NCBI RefSeq assembly: GCF_001936615.1
Contig: NZ_MLBF01000035.1
Coordinates: forward strand, 1 to 53,462
Origin: Desulfosporosinus metallidurans
Lineage (GTDB): Bacteria > Bacillota > Desulfitobacteriia > Desulfitobacteriales > Desulfitobacteriaceae
DNA: 53,462 bases
Direction of reading: 5' to 3'
Shown: one piece after another, positions 1 to 9,320 of the stretch
How the letters are laid out: every line of letters starts with the position of its first letter
Numbering within the stretch: the first letter of the stretch is position 1
The notes under the pieces: generated by a model
What the model was told of the DNA's origin: nothing
Databases searched by the model: none
Seen by the model: the letters and a program-made list of their open reading frames with translations, nothing else
Program-made: the position numbers and the translations under genes

Positions 1-5
1 AACTC

Positions 6-1703
6 CTATAAAACCTTAAATGCTTTTAGTGAAAAATGATAGCTTAGTTTCTGTTCACCATTTTCGAACGGATCCTCACCTAAAACTTCTTTAATTCGGT
101 TTAACCGGTATTTTACAGTATTTGGATGGATATACATTTTAGATGCAGTTTTATTAATGTTTGCATTGCAGTCGAGGTATGACTCCATCGTTTTCAAAAG
201 ATCTCCTTTATTAGTGCGGTCATACTCCAGTAACCTTTCCAGTTTAAACAAACATGTTTCCCTCAATTGTTCTTTTCCAAACTGAGACAGAAAAGAGTAA
301 ATTCCCAATTCTTGAAAATCAAAGATGTTGTCATAACCTCTAATTTTCCGACCAATCTCCAATGCAAGTTGGGCTTGGTGAAAACTTTTGGATAGGTTAA
401 TTACCGATGAAAAATCACTTCCAATTCCTACAGAAACGGTTAACTGCCCGAATGACTTGTTAATGCTGGCTTTTATCTCTTCCGCTATCTGGAGGAGAAA
501 ATTTTTATGCTTTTTGTCTTTTATTCCCGTTATCAGATTCAAAAGCAGAATAAAGCAATCGCTTTTAGGAATTACAGTGCTTTTATTACACGATGCCATT
601 AATATTGTTTTCACTGTCTTTAGCATTCTGTTCTTGACTTCTAGAAAATGCCCTTCCCCTTTTTGAGCATTCTTTAAACGATAATCACTAAAACCATTTA
701 TATCAACAACCATTACAATATGTTTTCCCTGCAAATCAATTCCTAGGTTCTTTGCTCGCTGCAGTATTGCTTTCTCGTTGGGATAATGTTCATTTAGTAA
801 GTCATCAAAAAAATCAAAATTTAACTTGTGTTCCGCCTCATCAACTGCTTTTCTCTTTAATATTTCCAACGCACAGGCAGTCACACCATGAGTTAATGCG
901 ATTTCAGCTATTTCCAGTTCCCTATCATTTTGTTCTGTATCTCTTATTTCTACTACACAACCACAAAATTCTTCATTTATGAATATACTTGCAGCCACTA
1001 TCCAATAGCATTGGTCTTTATACATGAAATTAAAAGTTTCAATTTCCGGAAATCTTCTCTGGCAGATTCGATTTTTTTCTTGGTAATTGATGGTTTGGTC
1101 TCTTAGTACATTTGAAACTCTTTCAATAAAACCTTTTTTGGGGAAATCCTTTATATCCGGAAAACCTATTGTATTAAAATCACTGTCGAAAATCAATATT
1201 CCGTGTTTTAAAATACTTTTTAGCAACAAGGAAATCCGTTCAAAACTTCCTCCTGTAAGTAGGATTTCGGTTAAATATTTGTTGATTTGTTGAGACTTTT
1301 CTAATTTCACTTTTTGTCTATTAAGAATAGTCTCCAAAACAGTTGAGATTATCCCATCATAAGGTAAATCCTTTGGTAAAACAAAAATGGGAACCCCTAA
1401 CTCATCGGCCAATTCGTAGGCAACCCTATCTAATGCAATCTCCGCTTTATTTCCCGGATGAACGCCCAAGCAATTTTTAACTCGTCCTAAATCCCTTATC
1501 AGTTTATAGATCTTCTCCATGGAATTAAAATGAGAAAGTGTTGTTAAAATTAATACACCCTCATGCATCCATTCATCATATTGGCCGACCTCTAAAACAC
1601 TTACTGTTTCAACAACATTTGATAATCCTTTTTTCCCAGCCCTAATTTCCACTCCAACAGGGCTAAGCAATTCGAAAACTTCCTCGGCAAGGATACCAAT
1701 CAT
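6..1703 (-). CDS. PucR-family transcriptional regulator
   Basis: Predicted DNA-binding regulator of about 565 residues. The N-terminal ~125 residues match the PucR/purine-catabolism sensor domain (pattern LLSPVGVEIRAGKKGLSN, then LTTLSHF). A middle region (about 300-430) looks like the degenerate GGDEF-like domain of this family. The C-terminus (about 505-560) is the PucR helix-turn-helix, with NKTASKMYIHPNTVKYRLNR. The first in-frame codon is a TTG at 1709, but ATG at 1703 has the better spacing from the AGGGG ribosome site. It lies on the same strand as the downstream-facing hyu genes, and a second, truncated PucR lies at 2271-2567, so both may once have controlled local amide or amino acid catabolism. 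The ligand cannot be told from sequence. Confidence 0.85.
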   Translation of the reverse strand: MIGILAEEVFELLSPVGVEIRAGKKGLSNVVETVSVLEVGQYDEWMHEGVLILTTLSHFNSMEKIYKLIRDLGRVKNCLGVHPGNKAEIALDRVAYELADELGVPIFVLPKDLPYDGIISTVLETILNRQKVKLEKSQQINKYLTEILLTGGSFERISLLLKSILKHGILIFDSDFNTIGFPDIKDFPKKGFIERVSNVLRDQTINYQEKNRICQRRFPEIETFNFMYKDQCYWIVAASIFINEEFCGCVVEIRDTEQNDRELEIAEIALTHGVTACALEILKRKAVDEAEHKLNFDFFDDLLNEHYPNEKAILQRAKNLGIDLQGKHIVMVVDINGFSDYRLKNAQKGEGHFLEVKNRMLKTVKTILMASCNKSTVIPKSDCFILLLNLITGIKDKKHKNFLLQIAEEIKASINKSFGQLTVSVGIGSDFSSVINLSKSFHQAQLALEIGRKIRGYDNIFDFQELGIYSFLSQFGKEQLRETCLFKLERLLEYDRTNKGDLLKTMESYLDCNANINKTASKMYIHPNTVKYRLNRIKEVLGEDPFENGEQKLSYHFSLKAFKVL

Positions 1704-1852
1704 CCCCAATCACCCCTATCCAAAACTGCAACTTTCTCGCACATAAAAGTTAGCCAGTTGAGTTTTCTTAGGGTAATTCATTCCATCTATTTTGTCAAAT
1801 TCCTTCTTTTTTAAAAAACCGCAAGCGCTACTCTAAGGAAAAGAAGTTAATT

Positions 1853-2106
1853 TTATACCGAGCAGATGGTTTCCCGGTTATTTTGTAAAAGACTTCTCAT
1901 ATAATTTGCGACAATACTAGTTGCTTTTAAGTTTGCTTCCAAAATATTAGGTTGAGACTCAGAAGTCTTATATTTTAACGCATCAAAAATTGAGTCCAAT
2001 TTTACACACTGTGCTGATTCCACCAAGGCACCTAACATGATCATATTAGCAGCCTTTCCAGACTGAAAATGCTCTTCGACTAGTTCGTTGGCTGGAATCC
2101 TAATAA
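1853..2106 (-). pseudogene. 2-oxoacid:ferredoxin oxidoreductase gamma subunit, C-terminal fragment
   Basis: Read on the minus strand from about 2106, an open frame gives IRIPANELVEEHFQSGKAAN followed by MIMLGALVESAQ. This is the conserved C-terminal part of pyruvate/indolepyruvate/2-oxoglutarate ferredoxin oxidoreductase gamma subunits (compare NM-LGALVE). A TAG stop precedes it, so the N-terminal two thirds are missing. About 80 residues remain. It is a decay remnant, distinct from the intact korC at 13975-14568. Confidence 0.6.
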
Positions 2107-2182
2107 TCTAGATATCTTCCCTTAGTCTGTCAGCATTAATTAAAGGTTACTACTCAGGCATTGATATTTCAAAAACTCAACG

Positions 2183-2287
2183 ACCCTGTACTGAAGTACA
2201 GGGTTTATTATGCGACTGGAAGTCGTGATTACGGCTAAAGGTGTTTGCAAAATGTGGACTGGAAGTCCTTTTAAAGACTTAAGTCTT
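2183..2287. repeat. Cluster of four short palindromes
   Basis: Four perfect inverted repeats lie in about 105 bases: 2183-2204 (10-bp arms, ACCCTGTACT, 2-nt loop), 2213-2225 (CGACT-GGA-AGTCG), 2256-2268 (GGACT-GGA-AGTCC) and 2274-2287 (AAGACTTAAGTCTT). Two share the core GACTGGAAGTC. The cluster lies exactly between two truncated genes. It may be the end of a lost IS200/IS605-type element or a REP-like repeat, but no transposase is present. Confidence 0.55.
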
Positions 2288-2567
2288 CTGAAAGACCTAT
2301 TGCTGAAAGCCGGTGAACGGCAAGGGCAGCTACTTTAGCTTCGGCAAATGCACAAATCAAACCATGTATTTCTTCAATCGTGTCAAAAGCCTGTAAAGTT
2401 GTTAAATATAACTCACCACCGTGCACCCAGGTATGGTAGTCGGCGAGTTCCTGAATATTCAAGGACTCAATACAGTTGGACAGGCCGTTGCCTCCTGCAA
2501 CCAAAATTGCGCCGTATGGTTTTAATAGCTCCAAAGCTTCATTGACAGTAGTTCCTTTCACCCGCAT
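2271..2567 (-). pseudogene. PucR-family regulator, N-terminal fragment
   Basis: Only about 90 residues of a PucR sensor domain remain: MRVKGTTVNEALELLKPYGA, then GGNGLSNCIES and LYLTTLQAFDTIEEIH. They align with residues 5-100 of the intact PucR protein at 6-1703. The frame ends in the palindrome cluster at 2274-2287, so the rest of the sensor and the whole DNA-binding part are gone. It lies downstream of the hyuB terminator in the same orientation, as expected for a former regulator of hyuAB that was cut off by rearrangement. Confidence 0.7.
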
Positions 2568-2649
2568 ATCACCACTGCATCAAATATTTTTCCAGTTCTT
2601 ATTTCCTATTCCTTTTTTTTTCGTCATTTCCTGCTTGCCCAGCATCTCC

Positions 2650-2679
2650 AAAAAAAGGTGCGATTAAAATCGCACCTTT
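2650..2679 (-). terminator. Rho-independent terminator after hyuB
   Basis: Perfect 12-bp stem (AAAGGTGCGATT / AATCGCACCTTT, loop of 2) directly after the hyuB stop at 2683. It is followed on the minus strand by a run of T. It closes the cupin-hyuA-hyuB transcript. Confidence 0.85.
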
Positions 2680-2682
2680 CAA

Positions 2683-4419
2683 TTACATTGTCCCTTTTTT
2701 CCTTAATTCTTCGGTGTCTTTCATGTCCACTATCATAGTTGCCGGATCGATTATTACTCCGTAATCCGTCTTGGCATTCTGGACAGTCATAAAACCGTCT
2801 TTCACGTCCTGCAGAACCTTGGCAGGCGGTCTGTTGAAGGGATCTCCGTATCCTCCGCCTCCGCCGCTGATTAACCTGACCAAGTCTCCTTTATGGAGTA
2901 AAACATTGGAGAAGGTACCCCCTCGCTCCGGTTCCGAGCTGCCATCGCGGTGGATTTCCACGGCATTGCATGACCCGTCTTTGCCTCCGGCAAAACCCCA
3001 GGGAGCATAATTTTGTTTGCTGGCAATAGTTGTGAGTTCCGCAGAGGAATTCATCAGCCGATAATCCCGAATCAAGCCGTGGCCTCCCACAAATTCACCG
3101 GCTCCGGACTGCATGTTAAAGGAATACTGTTCTACTAAAATAGGATAGCGATACTCCGCCACCTCCACAGGGATAATAAATGTCTCCCCGTCATCAATGG
3201 CCACCAACCCATTTTCGCCATCCTTATTATAACCCGCACCCCAGCCCCCAGCCTGGGGCTCACAAAGAACAAATGGCTGTTTTGACCGATCATCAATCCC
3301 TCCAAGGATCGTGCCGATAATACTTAAAAAGTGCCCCGCGGCAACCTTGGTCGGCATCACGGGAGCCAGTGCTTTTGCCACAAGGTCGGTAGCAAAAGAG
3401 AACGCTTCCCAATCGCACCCTACCGGAGCGGGCCGAACAGCGGAAAATACCGTCCCCTCAGGCACTATAACCTTCAGCGGAGCATAAAATCCTTCATTGG
3501 CCTCTGCATGGGGATTAATAAGGGACTGGTAAATAATCCTCCCAGCGGAATATGCCCCGTATATGCTGCAGTTAATGGGAGCCGGAACCTGATCCGCGGA
3601 CCCGGTATAGTCAATTATGAAATTTTCATTTGTAATAGTTACTTTGACTTTCACATAAACATCCGGTATGTCATTAGCTTTAGTATCAATATAATCTTCC
3701 GCTTCAAAAGTTCCTTTGGGCAGAGAAGCAAGCTCTTTCAAAGCCAGTTTTTTGCCATTTTCCAGCGTAGTTTCAATACTCTCAAAAACTACTTCCTTAC
3801 CGTATTTTTCAAAAAGTTCAATTACCCTTTTTTCGGCAATCCGCAGGGATGCGGTTTGAGCATATAAATCGCCCAACGTCATCTCCGGTGTCCTGCAGTT
3901 AACCTCAATCATATCCCTTACAGCTTCATTTAATTTTCCCTGCTCATATATTTTAATAGTTGGGAACTGCAAACCTTCCTGGTAAATTTCCGTGGCATTG
4001 GTTGACCAGCTCCCGAGGCTTTTGCCGCCAATTTCGTTCCAGTGTCCTTTGTTGCTGGCAAAGGACACTAACTCGCCGTCATAAAAAATGGGAGAGATTG
4101 CGGAAACATCACAAAGGTGAGTACCGCTTCCGGTAAATGGATCATTGGTTAGGAAGATGTCACCGGGTTTAATCTGGTCAAGGTGGAATTTTTCCAATAC
4201 CGCTTTAACTGAATAGGTAATGGCCCCCAAAAACATGGTCACCCCGTTTGCCTGACCGATTAAATTTCCGCTAGCATCAGTAATGCCGGCAGCATAGTCC
4301 AAGACTTCGTAAATAATAGTACTCTGGCTGGTACGTCCCCAGGTGAGAAACATTTCCTCCGCTGCAGCAATCAGTCCCTGAGCAATATTTTCCCGAGTAA
4401 ACGGATCAACTTTAGCCAT
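2683..4419 (-). CDS. hyuB: Hydantoinase B / oxoprolinase family protein
   Basis: A 578-residue hydantoinase B-type subunit. Family members with HyuA perform ATP-dependent ring opening of hydantoins, N-methylhydantoin or 5-oxoproline, or act as acetone/acetophenone carboxylase subunits. The substrate cannot be fixed here. Typical family stretches are TNDPFTGSGTHLCDVSAISP near residue 91 and RLISGGGGGYGDPFNRP near the C-terminus. Its ATG overlaps the hyuA stop by 8 bases, so translation is coupled and the two probably form one enzyme. The order cupin-hyuA-hyuB, with a terminator right after, defines a compact transcript. Confidence 0.85.
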   Translation of the reverse strand: MAKVDPFTRENIAQGLIAAAEEMFLTWGRTSQSTIIYEVLDYAAGITDASGNLIGQANGVTMFLGAITYSVKAVLEKFHLDQIKPGDIFLTNDPFTGSGTHLCDVSAISPIFYDGELVSFASNKGHWNEIGGKSLGSWSTNATEIYQEGLQFPTIKIYEQGKLNEAVRDMIEVNCRTPEMTLGDLYAQTASLRIAEKRVIELFEKYGKEVVFESIETTLENGKKLALKELASLPKGTFEAEDYIDTKANDIPDVYVKVKVTITNENFIIDYTGSADQVPAPINCSIYGAYSAGRIIYQSLINPHAEANEGFYAPLKVIVPEGTVFSAVRPAPVGCDWEAFSFATDLVAKALAPVMPTKVAAGHFLSIIGTILGGIDDRSKQPFVLCEPQAGGWGAGYNKDGENGLVAIDDGETFIIPVEVAEYRYPILVEQYSFNMQSGAGEFVGGHGLIRDYRLMNSSAELTTIASKQNYAPWGFAGGKDGSCNAVEIHRDGSSEPERGGTFSNVLLHKGDLVRLISGGGGGYGDPFNRPPAKVLQDVKDGFMTVQNAKTDYGVIIDPATMIVDMKDTEELRKKGTM

Positions 4420-6478
4420 CGATCTGCACCCCCGTTTGGATAATTAAGTTGCCGTATTCATCAACTTGTAGTACCTGCCCCGGGCAGAGTATGGTTACCG
4501 ATTTAGGTTCTTCCACCGCAGCCGGTCCTTCGATTTTGTGACCGGGCCCCAATAGGGTCCGATCATACACCTTGCAGTTTAACCAGCCATGTTCTTCAAA
4601 ATTAATTGGTCTTTCCCCTTTGATGGCATTATCCAAAACGCCTGCAGGGGGAATCTTTTTAATCTGCGGTTTTGTGACGGTGCCGAAAACAGTGAGATTG
4701 AAATTAACAAATTCGGCAGGCGCATATTCCATACTGAATGTGTACTGTTGGCGGTGAGCCTGATCAAAGGATTCCCGTGTATATTTTAAATCCTCGACAG
4801 TAATTTCTCCGTTTCTCACGGGAGTTTTAACAGTGTGTTCCTGTCCAACGTAGCGCAGGTCGGCTGTGCGCACAAATACCAGGTCTTTCGAATCAATATT
4901 CTGCCGTTCAAAGATATCAAGAGCTTCTTTTTCCATTTCTCCGTAGATACTATTTATTTTGCTGAAGTCCGCACCCACTACCGGCATAATCTGGGTTTGA
5001 ATAAAGTCCTGCCTCAGGTCTGTCATCAACATACCCCAAGCGGAGAAAGTGGAAGGCAATTTTGGGACGATTACTTTGGCTATTTTTAATTCCGCCCCTA
5101 AAAACGGGCTTAGCACCGCACCGTTACCTCCCATGGCGACCATGGAAAATTCCCGTGGGTCATAACCTCTTCGCACCGAGATCAGTTTCAATACATTGAG
5201 CATATTGTTGGTGGCGGTTTTGACAACACCCAATGCCACTTCTTCCACACTAATGCCAAAGTGATCGGCAATAGGCTGTATAGCTTTTTTGGCAAGTTCC
5301 AGGCTGACTTTGAATTCGCCGCCCAAGAAATTGTCCGGATCTATCCGGCCGGTAATCAAAGTTGCGTCCGTCAGAGTAGGCTCCATACCCCCTAAGCCAT
5401 AGCAGGCCGGTCCTGGGTTAGCCCCGGCACTCTGTGGCCCAACCTTCAGTACGCCAACATCATCTATCCAGGCAATGCTCCCGCCGCCGTTGCCGATTTC
5501 AATAATGTCAACCACCGGACTCTTCACCGGATAACCGGCAAAAAGAGGCGTCCGCTCCAGCCTGTAATCCGTGGTTACCTTAACATCTCCTCTGCTGATC
5601 AAAGATGTTTTGGCAGTGGTCCCCCCGATATCAAAGGTAATAATATTGTCTTCTCCGATGATTTTCCCCAATTCGTTGGCACCGATTACTCCTCCGACTG
5701 GACCGGATTCGATTAGACTGATAGGTATCTCCTTAGCCCGGGCAAATGTGGCGGTTCCTCCGTTGGACTGCATGGCATGGGGTTCAATAGCCAGCCCCAT
5801 TTTCTCCATTTCATTCTGCAGGGTATCGAGATATTTTCTTGCCGCCGGCTGGACATAAGCATTAAGTACGGTAGTGCTTGTCCTTTCATATTCCCGCCAG
5901 ACTTTAACCAAATCAGAAGAGAGTGTAACTTCCACACCGGGAATCTCACGACGAAGAACACTGCCCACAAACTTTTCGTGTTCCGGATTGGTATACGAAT
6001 GGAGCAGGCATACTGCAACAGCAGAAACATTTTCCGCTTTTAGTTGTTGGGCAATCCGGATAATTTCTTCTTCCCGAACGGCCCTAAGCACCTCTCCCTG
6101 GTAATTAACACGCTCATCTACTTCAAAGCGAAGGTACCGGGGAACATACGGCTGGGGTTTCTTATAAAAATAGTTGTACATATCAGGCCGGTTGGCACGG
6201 CCGATTTCCAAAACATCCCTGAAGCCGTTAGTGGTAACCAGCGCTGTTTTCGCGCCCTTCCGCTCGGTGACAGCATTAATTACAACCGTCGTCCCGTGGA
6301 CAAAATAGGCTACATCCTTCAGATCTACCCCAGACTTTTTTAAGGCATTGATGACCCCCTCAGCAAAGTTCTCCGGCGTGGTATGGGCCTTTTCATCAAT
6401 GATTTCACTGGTTTTTTCATTCAGACTGACAAAATCCGTGAAAGTCCCTCCAATGTCAATTGCAACCCGTATACTCAC
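4412..6478 (-). CDS. hyuA: Hydantoinase A / oxoprolinase family protein
   Basis: About 688 residues with the ASKHA-type N-terminal ATP-binding start VAIDIGGTFTDFVSL and the later phosphate loop FDIGGTTAKTSLI (around 290), followed by a glycine-rich IEIGNGGGSIAWID stretch. This is the ATPase subunit partner of HyuB. The annotated frame opens at GTG 6484, but GTG 6478 sits at better distance from AAGGAGG, so 6478 is chosen. The context (cupin, nearby decayed prolidase-like gene) fits catabolism of a cyclic amide such as a hydantoin or 5-oxoproline. Acetone-carboxylase-type function is less likely because the third, small subunit is absent. Confidence 0.85.
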   Translation of the reverse strand: MSIRVAIDIGGTFTDFVSLNEKTSEIIDEKAHTTPENFAEGVINALKKSGVDLKDVAYFVHGTTVVINAVTERKGAKTALVTTNGFRDVLEIGRANRPDMYNYFYKKPQPYVPRYLRFEVDERVNYQGEVLRAVREEEIIRIAQQLKAENVSAVAVCLLHSYTNPEHEKFVGSVLRREIPGVEVTLSSDLVKVWREYERTSTTVLNAYVQPAARKYLDTLQNEMEKMGLAIEPHAMQSNGGTATFARAKEIPISLIESGPVGGVIGANELGKIIGEDNIITFDIGGTTAKTSLISRGDVKVTTDYRLERTPLFAGYPVKSPVVDIIEIGNGGGSIAWIDDVGVLKVGPQSAGANPGPACYGLGGMEPTLTDATLITGRIDPDNFLGGEFKVSLELAKKAIQPIADHFGISVEEVALGVVKTATNNMLNVLKLISVRRGYDPREFSMVAMGGNGAVLSPFLGAELKIAKVIVPKLPSTFSAWGMLMTDLRQDFIQTQIMPVVGADFSKINSIYGEMEKEALDIFERQNIDSKDLVFVRTADLRYVGQEHTVKTPVRNGEITVEDLKYTRESFDQAHRQQYTFSMEYAPAEFVNFNLTVFGTVTKPQIKKIPPAGVLDNAIKGERPINFEEHGWLNCKVYDRTLLGPGHKIEGPAAVEEPKSVTILCPGQVLQVDEYGNLIIQTGVQIDG

Positions 6479-6497
6479 AAACACCCCTCCTTTAAAA

Positions 6498-6842
6498 TTA
6501 TTGTTCTGCTACCGTTTGCGGTGTGATAAACCACACAAGAACTGCCTCTTTATCTGATAAATTAACGTTAAAATGGGGTGCGTTCCTTTTCTGCAGAACC
6601 ATGTCCCCTTCTTCGGCTATATCGAGTTCACTGTCGGTAGCCACCTGAATCTGTCCGGAAATAACGTAAGAGACTTCCTCAGAATCATGCTGGGAATAAC
6701 CGGTCTGCGGCAATCTTTCTCCCGGTTTCAATACGGCAAATCCCGCCTGGCAATTTTCCGCCCCGCACCCCTTGGCCGAAATCACAAGTCTTACCGAACT
6801 GTCTTCAGACATTTTTGCCATTTGTCTCTTTTTAACAATGTG
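6498..6842 (-). CDS. Small cupin-domain protein
   Basis: About 114 residues forming one cupin barrel. The first conserved motif is approximated by GYSQHDSEEVSYVISGQIQV and the second by APHFNVNLSDKEAVLVWF. The presumed metal ligands are His, Glu and His. ATG 6842 has GAGGGG at about 9 nt; the upstream GTG at 6854 is too close to that site. It lies 20 nt before hyuA and is probably cotranscribed. In such positions cupins are often accessory sensors or isomerases; its substrate is unknown. Confidence 0.75.
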   Translation of the reverse strand, partial: HIVKKRQMAKMSEDSSVRLVISAKGCGAENCQAGFAVLKPGERLPQTGYSQHDSEEVSYVISGQIQVATDSELDIAEEGDMVLQKRNAPHFNVNLSDKEAVLVWFITPQTVAEQ

Positions 6843-7089
6843 CATTTCTCGCACCCCTCTTTAGATATCTGATTTTTTTATTAGCTTAATATAAAACATT
6901 CTGTTTTTCACTATTGACGCTACTGCGAAAACCCCCATTTAGCTTGATACATACACAACATATGGTTGCTGCTAATCTTGTTATACACTGCATATAGTAT
7001 GTCAAATAGGTAAAATGGACTTTATAACAGTAGCATCACTATTGTTTTGTACTAAAAAATAAGTGCCTCTTTTGTCGCTAACACAAGTC

Positions 7090-7323
7090 TTAGCTTTCGA
7101 TCAGCTCTCGCTGAGCAGTGTTTAATCGCACCGGTCCGCTTTCTGTAACTATGACAATGTCCTCAATCCGCACCCCAAATTTTCCGGGAAGATAAACTCC
7201 CGGTTCCACACTGAAAGCCAGTCCTGATTTTAATACCTTTTGGTTGCCGCCCACAATGTACGGCTCTTCATGATAGTCGAGACCGATCCCGTGCCCCGTA
7301 CGGTGAATTACCAAGATGCTAAA
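7090..7323 (-). pseudogene. M24 (prolidase/creatinase family) peptidase, C-terminal stub
   Basis: About 77 residues of an M24 'pita-bread' enzyme remain, with IHRTGHGIGLDYHEEPYI (metal-ligand His region) and EPGVYLPGKFGVRIEDIVIV (metal-ligand Glu region). The N-terminal ~300 residues are missing. The break at about 7323 abuts sequence leading into an IS110 remnant. Xaa-Pro peptidases and creatinase share these motifs, so the original substrate (Pro/Hyp dipeptides or creatine) is undecided. A prolidase would suit the proline/hydroxyproline genes that follow. Confidence 0.75.
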
Positions 7324-7364
7324 AGGTAAGGGAAGAGGTAAAGTACGGGTTTGGTCGATGCTTT

Positions 7365-7740
7365 AAATAACCGCTTACGCAGCCATCATAGAGAAATGAT
7401 CCGATTTTCTTGGAACATCTGGAGTACTTAGAACGAACAATTCTTGATGTTGAGGTCAGAATAGAGCAATGTTTAAACCCCTTTCGACAAGACATTGAAC
7501 TATTGGATTCAATCCCAGGAGTATGTCATAACGCTGCAGCCATATTCATTGCTGAACTTGGCACAGATATGTCTGTTTTTCCAACGGATAAACAGGTATC
7601 TTCATGGGCCGGAGTGTCTCCAGGAAACAACGAGAGTGCGGGTAAAAAGAAAAGAACTGGCACCACATCAGGGAATAAAGCGTTAAAATCGGTATTATGT
7701 GAATGTGGATGGGCGGCATCTAATACAAAAATTGCCTGGT
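7365..7740 (+). mobile_element. IS110-family transposase remnant (C-terminal domain)
   Basis: On the plus strand there is a Transposase_20-type segment: SIPGVCHNAAAIFIAELGTD, then SSWAGVSPGNNESAGKKKRT and NKALKSVLCECGWAAS. These are typical of the IS110 C-terminal domain. The DEDD catalytic N-terminal half is absent. A frameshift near 7400 separates the coding sequence from NRLRSHHREM-like upstream homology, and recognisable homology stops near 7740. The element is dead. It lies between the truncated M24 gene and gdh and probably marks the rearrangement that removed the peptidase. Confidence 0.75.
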
Positions 7741-7814
7741 ATAAACCCTGTCTTCCTGCACCGATGATACCTAGCGTGGAAGCATTAATAGGAGCAAGGT
7801 GGCATTCCATCTGC

Positions 7815-9077
7815 TCACGGAAATATGCCTCTGATCTTCTTGGCCTGGACCAACCTGTTAACGGCTACCATATAGGCTCCCATTCTCATGGTCGTATTAT
7901 TTTCCTTTTTCTTGTCCCATACTTCATTGAACGACCTAATCATAATTTTTTCAAGGGCACGATTCACCTCTTCTTCATCCCACATCAAGGACTGTATGTT
8001 TTGTACCCATTCGAAGTAGGATACAACAACACCACCCGCGTTGGCTAGGACATCAGGTACAACGATTTTGTTGTTCCTTTCAAGAATCTTATCAGCCTCT
8101 ACCGTTGTCGGACCATTCGCACCTTCTACAATTACCTTTGCTTTAATATCAGGTGCAATGCGCTCCGTAATCTGGTTTTCTAAGGCAGCGGGTACAAGAA
8201 CATCACATTCTACAGTCAGTAGCTCATCATTGGTAATATGCGTGACTCCGGTTGCATCGTATTCCTGGAGACCTCTCCCCCCGTTATTGGTAAGAAAGCT
8301 TACAAGCTCATCAACATTCAACCCGGTATTACAGTAGACTCCTCCAGTTGCATCGCTTACAGCCACTATTTTACAGCCTTCATTGTGCAATAACTTAGCT
8401 GCTGTTCCCCCAACGTTCCCCATACCCTGTATAGCGACCTTAGTGCCAATTATGGGCATTCCCAAACAGTGGAGTGTCTCCCTTGTTATTAACATAACTC
8501 CACGTCCAGTAGCTTCTTTTCTACCAAGCGAACCGCCAATTTCCACGGGTTTGCCGGTTACAACTCCGGGAACGGGATAACCCTTAAACATACTGTAAGT
8601 GTCCATGATCCAGCCCATAACCTCTGCATCCGTGTTCACGTCAGGTGCGGGAATATCCCGTTCGGGACCGATCAACGGCAATATCATGGCCGTATATCTT
8701 CGTGTGAGGTTTTTTAGTTCGTTTTTACTCAGTTCCTTCGGATTAACTTTGACAGCACCCTTACTACCGCCGTAAGGGATATTTACAACGCCGCACTTGA
8801 ACGACATCCAAGCCGCCAGAGCCTTTACTTCATCGATATCAACATTCTGGTGATACCTGAGGCCACCTTTGCATGGGCCTCTCAAACTCGAATGCTGCAC
8901 CCGGTAACCTTCAAAGACCCTTATCGACCCATCGTCCATCTCTACAGGTATAGCCACTTTCAATTCTCTTTCCGGGTACTTGAAGACCACATAGTCATTT
9001 TCTTCAAGACCCAATATATTCGCCGCTTGCTCCAGTACCTTCAGCATGTTGTCATACGGATTGTATGCCTTGCTCAT
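7815..9077 (-). CDS. gdhA: Glutamate dehydrogenase
   Basis: A 420-residue hexameric-type Glu dehydrogenase: oxidative deamination of glutamate to 2-oxoglutarate and ammonia with NAD(P). Visible are the substrate-binding block GPCKGGLRYHQNVDIDEVKA, the catalytic-lysine stretch IPYGGSKGAVKVNP, and the Rossmann motif VAIQGMGNVGGTAA. The frame is open from 9104, but ATG 9077 (protein starting MSKAYNPYDN) has GGAGGAA at 8 nt and gives the family's usual length. It is transcribed alone from a sigma-54 promoter (9168-9184). With korABCD and sucCD in the next operon it would carry glutamate to succinate. Cofactor preference was not determined. Confidence 0.95.
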   Translation of the reverse strand: MSKAYNPYDNMLKVLEQAANILGLEENDYVVFKYPERELKVAIPVEMDDGSIRVFEGYRVQHSSLRGPCKGGLRYHQNVDIDEVKALAAWMSFKCGVVNIPYGGSKGAVKVNPKELSKNELKNLTRRYTAMILPLIGPERDIPAPDVNTDAEVMGWIMDTYSMFKGYPVPGVVTGKPVEIGGSLGRKEATGRGVMLITRETLHCLGMPIIGTKVAIQGMGNVGGTAAKLLHNEGCKIVAVSDATGGVYCNTGLNVDELVSFLTNNGGRGLQEYDATGVTHITNDELLTVECDVLVPAALENQITERIAPDIKAKVIVEGANGPTTVEADKILERNNKIVVPDVLANAGGVVVSYFEWVQNIQSLMWDEEEVNRALEKIMIRSFNEVWDKKKENNTTMRMGAYMVAVNRLVQAKKIRGIFP

Positions 9078-9167
9078 TTTATTCTTCCTCCAATCTCTCT
9101 GCATTCCACATGCGTATATTTATCAGGCAGTATTCTTGACCAAGTCCGCCTGTACTTGATATTTAAT

Positions 9168-9184
9168 TGCAAGAACTATGCCAA
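9168..9184 (-). promoter_or_regulatory. Sigma-54 promoter of gdh
   Basis: The minus strand reads TTGGCATAGTTCTTGCA, matching the sigma-54 consensus TGGCAC-N5-TTGCA with GG and GC separated by exactly 10 bases. The expected start is about 12 nt downstream (near 9157), leaving a leader of about 80 nt to the gdh ATG. Nearly identical copies occur at 27792-27808 and, more divergent, at 24962-24978. Confidence 0.88.
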
Positions 9185-9320
9185 AGAAAGGAGAATAGGG
9201 CTCGAATACAAGTGGCGAGCGTAGTAGCATTTTGGGACAATTATTGCCTTGTTGCTAAGATGTTTGAGCAAAGCTATCCTCTTCTTACATGTACAATTCA
9301 CCTACTTATCCCAGTCAAAG

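Noticed and set aside
3331..3867. 178-residue plus-strand open frame opposite hyuB
   Set aside because: Shadow of hyuB: no ribosome site, and composition is typical of an antisense frame.
7410..8048. 212-residue open frame as an intact transposase
   Set aside because: Only the first ~110 residues are IS110-like; the rest runs antisense through the end of gdh.
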